Assembly (NCBI RefSeq): GCF_037392515.1
Contig: NC_090282.1
Coordinates: forward strand, 56,072,843-56,136,842
Direction: 5' to 3'
Source: Haliotis asinina
Lineage: Eukaryota > Mollusca > Gastropoda > Lepetellida > Haliotidae
Length of the DNA: 64,000 nucleotides
Below the pieces are notes generated by a model, which saw only the letters and a list, made by a program, of their open reading frames with translations, was not told the origin of the DNA and searched no databases. Of this stretch, positions 1-12,100 are shown piece after piece. How positions within the stretch are numbered: position 1 is the stretch's first letter; the number at the start of each line of letters is the position of its first letter. The translations under genes were made by a program, and so were the position numbers.

Positions 1-528
1 TGTTGGGAAACCATTATTCGATTTATCTAAGTTGTCCTTCATCCCTCATTGATGTCACTTGTCATCAATGTCTGAATTGTAATTGTTTCCATAGTTTATG
101 GAAAGGCATGTTACATTACATATGTATTTCAAAATGTACATATGAGCATAAAAAGTATACGTGTAGATTCACGATTAGTGTCTTTTTATCAGCATCTAAC
201 GATCCCTGTTTGAAATGGTATCCAGCAGATTATTAGCTTGTCGTGAGAGATGACCAACGGGATCGGGTGCACAGGCTCGCTGACTAGGTTAATGCATGTC
301 GTATTTCAAATGGCCAGGCCGATGCTCAGTATTGTCTGGACCTTACGCTTTTACTTACAGGCTACCGTCATATAGCTGAAAGAGTGTCGCATGTGGCACT
401 AAGCAAAATATAAATGCAAGGAATCCCTTCTCAAATTGAAAATGAACTCTATTTGAAATCGTTTATAAGCAATTATACAGGGAAAGAGTTGATGCCATTG
501 TGCGTTATTTAGGTGTACGTTATTTTAG
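1..528. other. Left edge: intron or upstream DNA of paralog A, no coding exon seen
   Basis: No splice-flanked segment resembling the family's linker or vWA exons is visible. A degenerate copy of the abundant interspersed repeat occupies about 234-403. Position 521-528 is the pyrimidine/AG acceptor of the first visible exon of paralog A. Confidence 0.5.
234..403 (+). repeat. Abalone-type interspersed repeat, degenerate copy
   Basis: Matches the family core seen better at 6598-6866: ggatcggg, caggctcgctgac, then gtcatatagctga. About 170 bp, heavily diverged, lacks the 5' ggtcccggggtag segment. Confidence 0.7.
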
Positions 529-2940
529 GCTTTCGTCATCAAAGCAGTGACAGAAAAGATAGAGAAGAAAGATGACATACACCCTGATGATGGTCCCTGC
601 GATTTTGACATTGTCCTCGAACGAAAGGGGTTACCTGCACTTGGGTCCAGAGTGATACGAGGCCCTGACTGGAAGTATGGAGACCAGGATGTTTTAGGAC
701 CTGGAACCATTGTCAATCATGCTAATGATCACCGTGAGAAACATTTATTACTTGGGACAGAATACGCCTTTGTTACTTGTTATCATTTGTTACTTGTTAT
801 CATTTGTTACTTGTTATCATTTGTTACTTGATACTGATTCATTAACACATGCCCATGATATAGTCTGAATAATACTATCGACTTTAGCTCTCAGTAGTTT
901 AGTAGGATTTCTGTTGCTGAGAGTTTTGTAGGACGATGATGAGCAATTACATACAATAATGTTGTTATACGTAGTAGCTTATAACCACTCACGTCATCAG
1001 GACATGTGTAAACTCAACCTGGTCAGGTACAGCATCCAAGATACACCAGTGACAATACGTAAATTCCAACAATGAGAATGTTCCAGAAGTGATGCTATAT
1101 GTATTCATCTTTTCAGAGTTTTTGTGGGTACGTTGGGACCTTAACGACAGCAACTGCAGGTATAGATATGGATATGAAGAACAATTCGATGTTCTCCTAG
1201 TCGACAACTCCCGACACCTGGCAGCAAATGAACTGATTGAGATTGGTGTCAAGGTCAAGAGGGGTATGTCCTATATGGCTTGCGTTGTTCATGTCTTAGC
1301 ATATCGTGATACTTTTTGGATGTATTTTGTCGTGAATACCCCTGACGCAGGTAAGACGGTAAATACACGACCGAGAATGTGTAGTATTAATGCCTTGGTG
1401 GGCGTATTCTCAGAGTCATAAGTCATACGGATCCAGACATTTACGAATCTTGTAGGGTCTCTTGTGATGTCCTGTTGACAACCGTTGTCTTACATTTTAG
1501 TCTATTTGCAGGAACTGACTGGTCATATGGAAATCAAGATGGTGGTCCTGGTGGCTCTGGGGTGGTCATACGAAAACGGAAGGACGGGAGAGTGAAAGTA
1601 AAATATAACACCGATGAATGATAAAATATAACCGAATTTTCCTGCACACAAAAAAAACATTGATAAGTATTACACTTTCACCGTAAGAGGATTATCTGGT
1701 ATACTGAAAGAGAATTTCCCATGATTTGACAGTTTGACAGTTATGTACTTTCAGGTGAGATGGGACAACGGTCACATCAACTCCTACAATTTCGGATGCC
1801 ATGGGAAATTTGATCTCGAAATCAAGTAAGGCCCGTGATGACACAAAGTCAGTATTTTGGTGCAGAATACTATTTACTACCAACCTTGGTTGTTTGCCGA
1901 GACAGATTACACGGAACAGAAAAAGCAAAATGAGTGACAAGTGATGAAAGTCAGATCAGTGGATCATATTTACTTAGTGATAGCGTGCACACACGTGATT
2001 AAAAAATCTTATCACAGTGCATGATAGGGTAGCCATACACAGATGTGCATCTAATGCATTTAGCTCGGACCTGTTCCAGTTTTCATTGTCTCTCCTCTTT
2101 TCTCATCATCCACATGTTAACATTCTTTACAGTTCGGAAGAAGACGAATTATTTGCGGTTTTAGCAGCATCATTGGAAGAAACAACATCTCCTTCGGGCG
2201 TTCGAGGTGAGTTATGAATATTTGATCGTACGATTTGGATGTTTTTATAGTGATATTTGGGTGATGAACAAACGTGTTTTTTTATAGATGAAGAAGTCAA
2301 GGGAACCGTGCAGACAGAAGACAGACCACACATAGTCTGGCAATGGAGAGACGATAGTGGCATCTGGAGACTGTACACACAGAAGCAGATAGATAAGCTA
2401 GAGAGGGATTACAGTCGAACAAATGCCAGGTCTTGCGTTCTTCAGAAAGGGGATCAGAGGTAAATATGAAATTATTGCGGAAAACACATTGGAAAAGAAT
2501 CTTCTGTAAATAATTCAATGATTGTTAGTGCACCTGTTCAGCTATTTCGGAAACGCGCTTCCATGCGTCTTCTAAAAGTGCGGAAACGTTTCTGTAAATA
2601 ACAGTAAATGTGCTTCTGTACATATGTAATCATATGTAATTTTCATTTTCAGTTTTCGTATCACATTCAAAGAACCGATGTCACAGAAGTCATCCAACGA
2701 TGGAAGAAGATGTGATGTTCAAAGACTCGGTGAGCAGTTTTATTCCACATAAGAAATCTTAGACAAATAACTCATAGAATGGCTTCTATTCCTTGAAAAC
2801 TGTTTTGATTTCATGATTAATTTTCTTGTTTACATTTCTGTGCAGCTGTGAGTACCGAGGACCTAGACCAGCTAATCTCTCAAACATCAGCTGCAGAAGA
2901 CGTGGGATGGATGTGGGCGGACAAGTACTATGTACATTAG
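529..2940 (+). CDS. Paralog A, 3' part: MIB/HERC2 x2 + WWE protein
   Basis: Seen: exons 529-733, 1117-1263, 1512-1597, 1755-1825, 2133-2206, 2288-2459, 2653-2729 and 2846-2940 join in frame (309 codons including the TAG stop). The first exon holds the MIB/HERC2 signature LGSRVIRGPDWKYGDQD, completed by FLWVRWD and YRYGYEEQFDV in the next. Exons 3-4 (TDWSYGNQDGGPG, VRWDNGHINSYNFG) form the second MIB/HERC2 domain. Exon 6 (VWQWRDDSGIWRLYTQ, KLERDY) plus exon 7 (SFRITFKE) form a WWE domain. Exon 8 adds a 31-residue acidic tail rich in Asp/Glu/Trp that B, D and E lack. The N-terminal domain, coiled coil and vWA exons should lie left of position 1; none is visible in 1-528. Exon phases match paralogs B to E. 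Known: MIB/HERC2 domains occur in Mind bomb and HERC2; WWE domains bind ADP-ribose chains in E3 ligases and PARPs. Inferred role: adaptor in ubiquitin/ADP-ribose signalling. Confidence 0.88.
772..833 (+). repeat. 17-bp tandem repeat, about 3.5 copies
   Basis: The unit ttacttgttatcatttg is repeated head to tail inside the first visible intron of paralog A. Near-perfect copies suggest recent slippage. Confidence 0.85.
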
Positions 2941-3017
2941 AGGCTGTTGAGAATGTGCATATCGTGAACTAAAGAGCAGCTGTATATAGTATATTTATAT
3001 ATTTGTATCAGTGGTGA

Positions 3018-3180
3018 CTATGTTCTGAATTGTGCAGTAACTTTATACTGATTGGATACGTACATGCTCGGAATTGTACAGTAGTTGTATACTGAATGGA
3101 TATGTATCTTTTTAGAACTGTACAGTAGTTGTATACTGACTGGGTACACACAAGTTCGGAATTGTATAGAGACTGTATAC
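3018..3180 (+). repeat. About 55-bp tandem repeat, 3-4 copies, in the presumed 3' UTR of A
   Basis: Repeated pattern of gaattgtacagtagttgtat, actgaatgg, then atacgtac or similar, just after the stop of paralog A and before a polyadenylation signal. Copies are imperfect. Confidence 0.7.
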
Positions 3181-3230
3181 GTCGTCAGCTGAAGAGTAGT
3201 TTTACTCACACTTCTTCTGAACATGTTCTG

Positions 3231-3236
3231 AATAAA
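3231..3236 (+). terminator. Candidate polyadenylation signal AATAAA for paralog A
   Basis: AATAAA lies 290 nt after the TAG stop at 2938-2940. A second AATAAA is near 3429. Placement fits a short 3' UTR; transcript data would decide. Confidence 0.5.
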
Positions 3237-4550
3237 ATATAATAATAACAAATAATAACAAGTCTTACAAAGCACTAAGTCTCCACGCACCAAAGCTTGC
3301 TCAAAGTGCTAACACCCTGATTATTATTACCGGGATACACAGTCTCTGTACAGGTGGTAAACTGAAAAATATTTTTATACTGGCTGTATTTGTACGTTTT
3401 GTCATCATTTTGTGTTCTTTTTCCATGTGAATAAACACGGATGTTGTGTACGCAACTTTTTAGTCACATTAACACAGGAAAGAATAAGGACACAAGAACT
3501 GACGCATGTACAAACGAACGCCTTAACCCCTAAAACCAAGGCAGATATATGCACAGCGCGTAAGGCAGTTCCGAATCACTAACGAAACACCGACTGCATG
3601 CGCCTCTGCAAGCGTCCAAAGGCAATTTCTGTCTGAGCAATGTTTCACGTTACTCACACCAAAATATGAAATTTAATCGGTCCTGATTGACTTTAGAAAT
3701 ATCGCAAAAAGAGACGCTCCGCCATTACGGCAGTTCCGAATCATTTCAGGGTATACCTGATCACGTGACATAACGAGGCAGTGTTCGATTAATGATGCTC
3801 GTTTGGGGAAACAGGGGTATGTGTCAAACAGTAACACGCCTTTAATTAAATAGATGCCTTAACAATATTCATAATGTTTGAGAAACGAATAATCAACAAA
3901 CATTGCAGTTGATAACAACATCCGCTTGGTAGATAGGTCATTTGCTGCTCATAACAACACATTCCAGAATCATTATTCCAGGCACCAGTGTGAGCTGAAA
4001 ATATTCTCTTGGGTTTAATTATACATACATGGTTTATGGTACTGATCTCTTCAGTATTGATATATCATATTTTAATATGAAGATTTTTGACATCACATAA
4101 TCAGTTACTGATTGTAAAGCAAACGAGCATAATCTATTAAAACCAGCACATTTGAACTCTTTATAGGTGTGTATCTTCGTATGTCTAAAAATGAAACAAA
4201 CTGTAGCTCGTGTCTAATAACGTAATGACATGGTATGACCATGCCTCCTCCTTTCTCCGCCGGTGCAGCAGGCCAAGGGGGAAAAGTTGGAACAGGTTCT
4301 CCAACTGGCTCAGCAAACACACTGCCACCTACATCAAGAATTTGCCTGAATGACCCTGCAAGACTGCTTGGCACTTGTAGTGAGTCGTGCCTTACTTAAA
4401 TGCATCAAGTTATTTAAAAAAGAATAATATGACTTGAAAAAACAAAAAAAAAACAATTTCTACCCCAAAGCATTGCCACGTTGGTTATTTCCAGTATTCA
4501 TAACCCTTGACCTGACACACTGTTCTGTACCGCAAATTACGTTTTGGTGA

Positions 4551-4823
4551 AATGAGTGAGTAAGTGAGTGAGGTTAGCTTTACGCCGCAATCAGCAATAT
4601 CACAGCTATATGGTGGCGGTCTGTAAATAATCGAGTCTGGACCAGACGATCCATTGATCAACAACATTAGCACCGATCTGCGCAATTGGGAACCGATGAC
4701 ATGTGTCAACCAAGTCAATGAGCCTGACCACCCGATCCCGTCAGTCGCCTCTTACGACAAGCATAGTCGCCTTTTATGGCAAGCATGGGTTGCTGAAGGC
4801 CTATTATATCCCGGGACTTTCAC
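4551..4823 (-). repeat. Abalone-type interspersed repeat, near full length
   Basis: Starts with a gagtgagtaagtgagtgag tail and ends at cccgggacttt, the reverse of the copy at 6598-6866. About 273 bp. Confidence 0.88.
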
Positions 4824-6059
4824 ATTTTATGTATCTACCTTGTGCAAAGAACATCTAAGACAGACCCTTGAGAGAGTATATATTTTAAATACAGGGAAAC
4901 GAAGTAACATCGTGAAACTAATTACTTTATTTCAACAGTAATCAACATTTTTTCGGCGGTTGACAGATTTGAGGTGATCCTTATTTTATGGTGATCCGGA
5001 ACTGACTTAACCATGTGGTTCCATAAATTGCTCATTTCTCCCAAAATATGGCAGTTATAGAGAAGAGTTTTGTCGCTTTTTTACAGATGAAAAGTATGTG
5101 CATGCAATGGAGATGTTAACATGAAGCAACTCGATACTAGTCTTATTTGAGACGGGCCGTCCCGAATGAGTTACCTTTTCCTGACGTGGCGCCAACGACA
5201 AATTACGCGATGACAGGTATCCTCGTTACAGGGTACGCAAGTAAACGTGTGGTTCAGATCAAGTAAAACAAAATATATCACCTTAAAGAGCATGTCTCGG
5301 CTTTAAAATGAGAGATTGGGTGAAGAAATCCATCGAGATTTACAGTTTCTAGGGATTAATGTACGTGGCAGTGATCCGGAATAGCCGTGATCCGGAATAC
5401 CCTTCCCACTGTATGTATGTAGTGTTACTTATTGTGTTCAAGTATGAACAGTTGATTTTTCCTTCAGATTTATTATACCCTTTGAAAAGTAAGGGAACCT
5501 GAACTTTCAGTTTGGATATGAAGTATCAGCGTTAACAAACTTTTCAAAGACAGACATCAACTGAATGTACCAATGTTTCCCTTTATCTCCACTCCTAAGA
5601 ACAGCATGTTGTCCACGTGCACAACGTTTTTACCCAAGACATGTGCATAGGGTGGCATTCTTCATTTTGACGGTTTTCAAGAAGGTTGATAAATCACCGT
5701 GGTCCATTAATTTTGACAATCATCTTATATCACATAGTTGTCACTGTTTGTTTCTAGCCAGGGGTTTTTGTCTGTTTGAAAATGAAAATCGTACACATGC
5801 AAACTTCAAGTCATACATCAGCCATCTTTCAAGAGCGAATACTGTACCAGCCTGGTTCCCTGGGTCTGATGCGCCTGCGCTAACGCTCCAACACTGACCC
5901 AGGCAACCACTGCCGCATGGCGGCGTTCACTGCAGGGAGACGCGCCATACATTTACTATAGAAAAATCCGAGGACGGGTGGTTAGAAGTTTTTCATAGCA
6001 TTTTCATCGGTACTATGGCAAAGTGTACGGCACCAGAACAACGCCCATTGTTACTTTCA

Positions 6060-8738
6060 GTGTTGGAAAACGTTATTTAAGCAGTTTCGAGACACGAAAA
6101 TCGTCGTTACATAGGCGATATGTAAACAATGACACACCTCCTACTTTCATCACCGACATGTGCTTTGATATTTCGTGTCAGCTCGCTATTACCACGAAAT
6201 CGTACACATGAAGCATACATCTGAACGACCACACTGACTGGAAATAGTTAGCATCTTTTATTTTAGCATATTTGATGACGAAAATATCGCCCATTACGTC
6301 CCGTGTCATCCATCGCGTCAGGGTAAGTTTAGCGGATATATATTTCGACGGCCTTGTGAAATTACAAGGTAAAGCGCTTAGATTGATATGAATGAGGTTA
6401 ACAGCAGCTAGGGTTTGGCATTCTGATATTCAGCCTCTACAAAAGAAAATGAAACAGTTAACGTATATGCCAGTATCATTCAGAAATGTTTATGATTATT
6501 ATAGACATAGTCAATCAAATTATCAATCTACAAAAATACACACACATCTACTGCTCAAAAAATTAATTTGGTACTTTATGTTCCTAAACTGAATAGACCC
6601 GTGAAGGTCCCGGGGTAGAATAGGCCTTCAGCAACCCACGCTTGCCATAAAAGGTGACTATGCTTGTCGTAAGAGGCGACTAACGGGATCGGGTGGTCAG
6701 ACTAGCTGACTTGGTTGACACATGTCATCGGTTCCCCATTGCGCAGATCGATGCTCATGTTGTTGATCACTGGATTGTCTGGTCCAGACTCGATTATTTA
6801 CAGACCGTCGCCATATAGCTGGAATATTGCTAAGTGCGACGTAAAGCTAAACTCACTCACTCACTCCTAAACTGAATAATAATGGTATGATTAGTATGTT
6901 AATACAATGGCATACATATAAGGGAAGAACTTATAAGATATAGATAAACATTCCAATGTTTCTGAACTGTTGAATTAAGGGTGATTTTTACCTATGAAAC
7001 CTGTCATGAGAACTGTATTGTTGTGACTTGAAAAGAGTATCAGTGTACTGTACTTTGATTATTTTGAGCATGATAACCCTGGTGTTCTTAGAGTACATCT
7101 GATACAAATCATCTGATATCAGCAATTATTCAGATAGATATCAGTTAATAAATAAAATAATAAAGTTAAAGGCTGATCTGGACTTTTGCTTTACTTTCTT
7201 ATACTTTACATCAGTGCATGCATACATAAATTACTCACCATCAGTGATTTTGCTTTTGAATTTTGAGTATTTTGCTCAGTACTTGTTGACCAGTTCATTA
7301 TTGTGATTTTATTTTTTTTACATCTTAATTTTATGGTGTGTATCTAGAAATTATATCTTGATATAGATATTGAGTACTATGTTAACACCTAAACTTATTT
7401 GTACTAAAGCACTAACTACTCTTGGTGCACACAGTAAAAAGGATGTTATGGCATTGTACACATGTCAAAAGTAAGTTGAAAATATAATAACCTCAAGATT
7501 AATATGATATGTAATGCTATGATTGTTCCTATGGTGTGTAGGTGAGCAGAAGTATAGAGGACCTCATGCTGTAAAATTATTGAAGATGTACAGCAACAAT
7601 GTCTGAAAGGTTTCTCAAAACTGCAAACAATGCTGTTGTTTGAGGAGAATGTGGCAGAACCCCTCTCCAAGTTAAAAAGCTTGTGCACACCACAAGGGCT
7701 ATAAGGTATTGGTGCAGACTACTGTAACTGGATGAACATTTTTTAGAGCCGAGTGCAGCCTTAAACAACGAACCAACCAACATCTTTTATCTGACATGCT
7801 TGTGTCATGCAATTCAGCATTGTCTGTATTAAACTGTTTATTGTGATTTTAATGACAAGAGATATCATAATTGAATGTATCCCTCTCCCCACCCCTCCCC
7901 AACCCCAGATATAGCCACAGTGTTTTAATGTAATAGGAAATGGACACATTATGAGATATCAATGACTGTTTTCTTACTTAACATGTCTTCAACAAACATG
8001 AGCCCCACCTTGGAGTGTTGTGTATCAGTGTCTTTTAGACAAGCACACTTTCCTTTTATGAATGAGCTAATACACTCACAATTATGAATATTTCATGATG
8101 TGTCTCTTTTCCTATTGTATACAAAACTGTAGGTATATATGGGTTGGGGAATTGGGTATATTCAATGTTATATATAATGCTCCAATATGTAATCAATCTC
8201 CCAGTAGCATCACCAAGATATTGCCATACCATGAGTACTGTTAAACTTTTGAAGATCAATGCCACTATGATGTGGCCCAGTGTTATACTGAAATGATATA
8301 TAGCAAATGAATACCAATAATATACCAAATGAATACAAATAATAAATGCAGAAACATTGTTGAGTGAATCATTTATGTGTTTCAAAAGTGTTAGATCTAA
8401 TTATTATTACTTATAATAATGTAACGTAAAAACCATTTTCTAGTTACAGTGACAGGGCTTTCAGTTTGTTTCCAACACACATAACAGGAGAAAATAGGGC
8501 CATATCAACGAATTACACTTCATCAAATTCCCCAAAAATGAAGATGCTAACCATTTCCAATCAGTGTGGTCGTTCAGATGTATGTTTTATGTGTACGATT
8601 TCGTGGAAATAGCGGGGTGACACGAAATATCAAAGCACATGTCGGTGATGAAAGTAGGAGGTGTGTCATTGTTTACATATCGCCTATGTAACGACGATTT
8701 TCGTGTCTCGAAACTGCATAAATAACGTTTTCCAACAC
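6060..8738. mobile_element. About 2.7 kb element with ~200 bp inverted terminal repeats
   Basis: The left arm (6060 to about 6253, perhaps 6285) reappears inverted at about 8517-8738. Both arms share the outer edge tgttggaaaacgtta, then cgagacacgaaaatcg, catgtgctttgatatttcgt and cgaccacactgactggaaa in order. The outer 10 bases (gtgttggaaa) are identical. The interior has no recognisable transposase, so this looks like a non-autonomous or foldback DNA element. It carries a full abalone-type repeat at 6598-6866, so it predates that insertion. No target duplication was identified. Confidence 0.75.
6598..6866 (+). repeat. Abalone-type interspersed repeat, full-length reference copy
   Basis: Runs from gtgaaggtcccggggtagaa through ggcgactaacgggatcgggt, gatcactggattgtctggtc and ccatatagctggaatattgc to a cactcactcactc tail. 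Used here as the family reference. No clear A or B box was found, so the SINE label for this family is tentative. Confidence 0.9.
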
Positions 8739-8819
8739 GTTGTTAAAGGTGGAGCAAACGATACTGACTGATGTATCGACACACGCCCCACTTCACCTGT
8801 CCCCTTCCCTTTGTTAAAA

Positions 8820-8825
8820 TTTAAT
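8820..8825 (-). terminator. Candidate polyadenylation signal (ATTAAA) for paralog B
   Basis: ATTAAA on the minus strand, about 330 nt past the TAA stop of B. No AATAAA is closer. Weak evidence without cDNA. Confidence 0.3.
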
Positions 8826-9151
8826 CTTTGACAGTATACTTCATTACAGATACTTATCTAATGTTTTCACATTTTGCATTATACGATTGCATTCAAAATA
8901 TGCCTGTGAAATATTCCCTCGACCGTGAACACTTCAAATCATATATCCAAATCCTGCATCTTCTTTAAGAATCACTTATCTGAAAAGAAAAACACGTTAG
9001 CAATTAGTGAGTGGGTATATGGACGGTTTGACCTGTGTCGTATTGTTCTTGTGACGGAATATCGAATCTATACGGTATCTACCCAGGTTACATTACAAGG
9101 TACTGTTTGAAAATAAAGATCGCATTCTGCTACTGCTAGTTTTATGTGTTA

Positions 9152-12100
9152 TTATGTTTTATAATACTCATAATATGTACGTTTACTGCCATGACAGGAG
9201 GATTCAGGAATCGTACCCAGATATCGTTTTCTGATATGTGCTGTCCTCTTCTTGCTCACTGATCTCTCGGTGTTTGTTTTGAAGGAAACTCGGAAGCTAT
9301 AAAGAACATGGACACAGAGATATATGTCAGTAGGTGAGTTTAATCTTACGCTGAATTCAGCAATATTCCAGCTATATGGTGGCGGGGTGTAAATAAACGA
9401 GTCTGGACCAGACAATCCAGTGATCAACACCATGAGCATCGGTCTGCGCAATTGGGAACCGATGCCATGTGACAATCAAATCACCGAGCCTGACCACCCA
9501 ATTCTGTTACGACAAACTGAAGGCCAATATTCTAATCCGGACCTACACGGGTCTCCAAGATAGAGGTGTTAAGGGATGTGTTTGTCAAGAGCGGATTGAA
9601 ACTGGATTAGTGTTTATTACACTTGGTGCTGTTGGTGAAATATATTCCTCAGTCGCTTTTACCGAAACACTTATTGTACTTAACGTACATTATGCATTTT
9701 CCCGATGTATCCTAAAACATGTTCCATATTTGGTTTCGTCTAAATATTACACATATCAGTAATTACAGGTTCCAAGAGGGTCTGCTTGTTTAATACCTTT
9801 CACCATTTCTTGTTAGTAGACATGAACCAGTTCTCCGTTTCTCATACTCCTTCTTTAACGTGCTGTCTTCCTCCTCCGAGTAATTGTGCCATGTGGCCCC
9901 ATCATCACTTCTCTGCCACACATATTGTGTAGTCGGTTTATCTTCATCCCCTCCGTTTACTGAAACATCGTGACGTCAACACTACCACACTCATTTTTGG
10001 CTCTCGTCTTGTATTAAACGATCATGACATGAAAGTTAATATTCGTTACTATGATAAACGTGACACACGCTTAAAACGACCAGACAACCTCGTCGAAATA
10101 CACATGATATGGACAAAAGATCGAATATAACGTTTCATAGCTGACCCATTTTCTATCGTGTAAGTTTGCAGGGGTAAATAGTTAAAACCAAGAATAGTTT
10201 TCACAGTTTTACTCCGGCATGACAAGCTAATACTGCAAACGGTAGGTGCCCTTGTCATGCGCACATGTGTGGCGCTTATGACCGCTTGATAAACGTAATA
10301 CAACCTTGCTTAGCTAGAAAATGACAAATGTTGATCAACTGCCACTGAATACTGCTTACCTTGACCAGTGGAACACGGAGGACCGTTCGTTTCCGGAACC
10401 TGCACTGTCTGGCATGAGAATGGGTCTCTGAAAGGATCATTTTACCAGTCAGTGTTGTTAGAAGAAAAACAAAATGTATTATTTGTTTCATTAAGAGCAG
10501 TGTGGTTACGCTGTCACTGTAGCCAGTCCCATGATTCCCTACCTTTGCTTCAGTTCGAATTTGTTGTTTTCCCCATAGTTGTAGTCAAACGTATCCCCAT
10601 TTTCCCAACGAACCTGTGAAAAAAGAGAACGGATACTGTGTGCAACCATGTTAAGTGAAATATTAAATATCGAAATTGAACATGACATTTGTATTTGGTC
10701 GATCCAGATATACATTCATATATTTGTAAATAGAGTAGGTTTTACCTTCACTTTGTGGCCTCTCTTACGTATGACGGTACCCACACTTCCGGGTCCACCA
10801 TCTTGATCTTGATAGGCGTCCTGCCAGTGCGGTCCTGAAACAGTTCGATTGCAGCTGTATCATTGTTTTTCTCAGTATAATGGAGAAACGGGAAATAACG
10901 TGGAATTCAAAATTATTGCAAAGAGAGATTTTTCGTGCGCTCTTTCGTGTTATTGATGGAATATGTAATTGCTTAAAGCGGACTAAAACCATACTCACAC
11001 AGTCATAGATCGATTCACTGCCAGATGGTCTATCAACTAGGCCACGGAGGAGGTTGAATATACAAATATGCCAAGCTCTGGCTTGGTTCACCTGCTACAC
11101 ACCTCTTTCTACCTGGACACCGATTGTGATTTGTCCATACTCCATTACACGCGGTAGATAGTCTGCTATTAGGACATCAAAGCCATTTTCCCCGCCGTAC
11201 CTGTAAACATTTCTGCCCCCATTGTCCCACTGGACCCACAGAGAATCTGCAAAGCATGAAACATTTATTCTACATTACACTATTGTAAACTAAGAAGGTT
11301 TACACGGATTCTTTGAAAAGACCTCAAAGAATCCAAAGTTATAATATGTCATACACCCTTGCCTGTCTCATGAGATATTTTAATTTCACGTCCTTATTCA
11401 CACTAACGCACTTAAATAACCGGCGAAAATGTACAAACATTCCTACAGTAATCTGCGCACCTGCTGATTGTCCATGGTTGATCACAGTTCCCGGACCGTC
11501 AGCGTCTTGATTTCCCCATTTCCAATCAGGACCCCGTTCTACCCTTGTTCCAAGAGGCGGAAGATTACCGCATTCGATGACGTTGCTGAAGTCGTCTGTG
11601 GCACCTAAATCAACCTCCACACTGCAGAGTTGTTCTCTAACAATGGCTTCAACCTCGTCCTTGAAAATTACAAACACACGTATAATGTTCGCAGCTACCT
11701 TGAACGTAGTGTCAAACATTCCCGGTAACATTACGTCAAAATTGCTGTCAAAGATGGAAAATGGTTACCTTATCTTCTGCTGATATATCATGAGTCATGG
11801 CATCAATGATGGCATCAACTTTGTTGTGCAACGTGGACGGATCAATATCTTCACTTTTCACAATCGTGAGTACACTGCCGCTGAGTCTCTGTGAACCGAA
11901 CCAGGATATATAAATCTCACAGACATCCGATTTCCAGTGTATGAGTGTATCTACCATGTGTGTTGCTGCAAGGTTAATCCATATAGGTGGAATATTGCTG
12001 AGTGGGGAGGAAAACTAACCTCATTCTCTCACCATGTTGAATAGGTATCCACAAAACAACCAAGAAATATCCTCAGCACCTTATGAGATTGTTTGTTCAC

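Larger units (their letters stand above)
3237..9151. other. Intergenic spacer between convergent A and B
   Basis: No coding exon of the family or of another recognisable gene was found. It holds an interspersed repeat (4551-4823), a stretch about 4970-5400 with repeated gtgatccggaa words, and a long inverted-repeat element (6060-8738) carrying another repeat copy. The open frames here are short and lack splice-supported homology. Confidence 0.6.

Noticed and set aside
3500-8500. A further family member between A and B
   Set aside because: No WWE, MIB/HERC2 or vWA signature was found on either strand; open frames are short and AT-rich.
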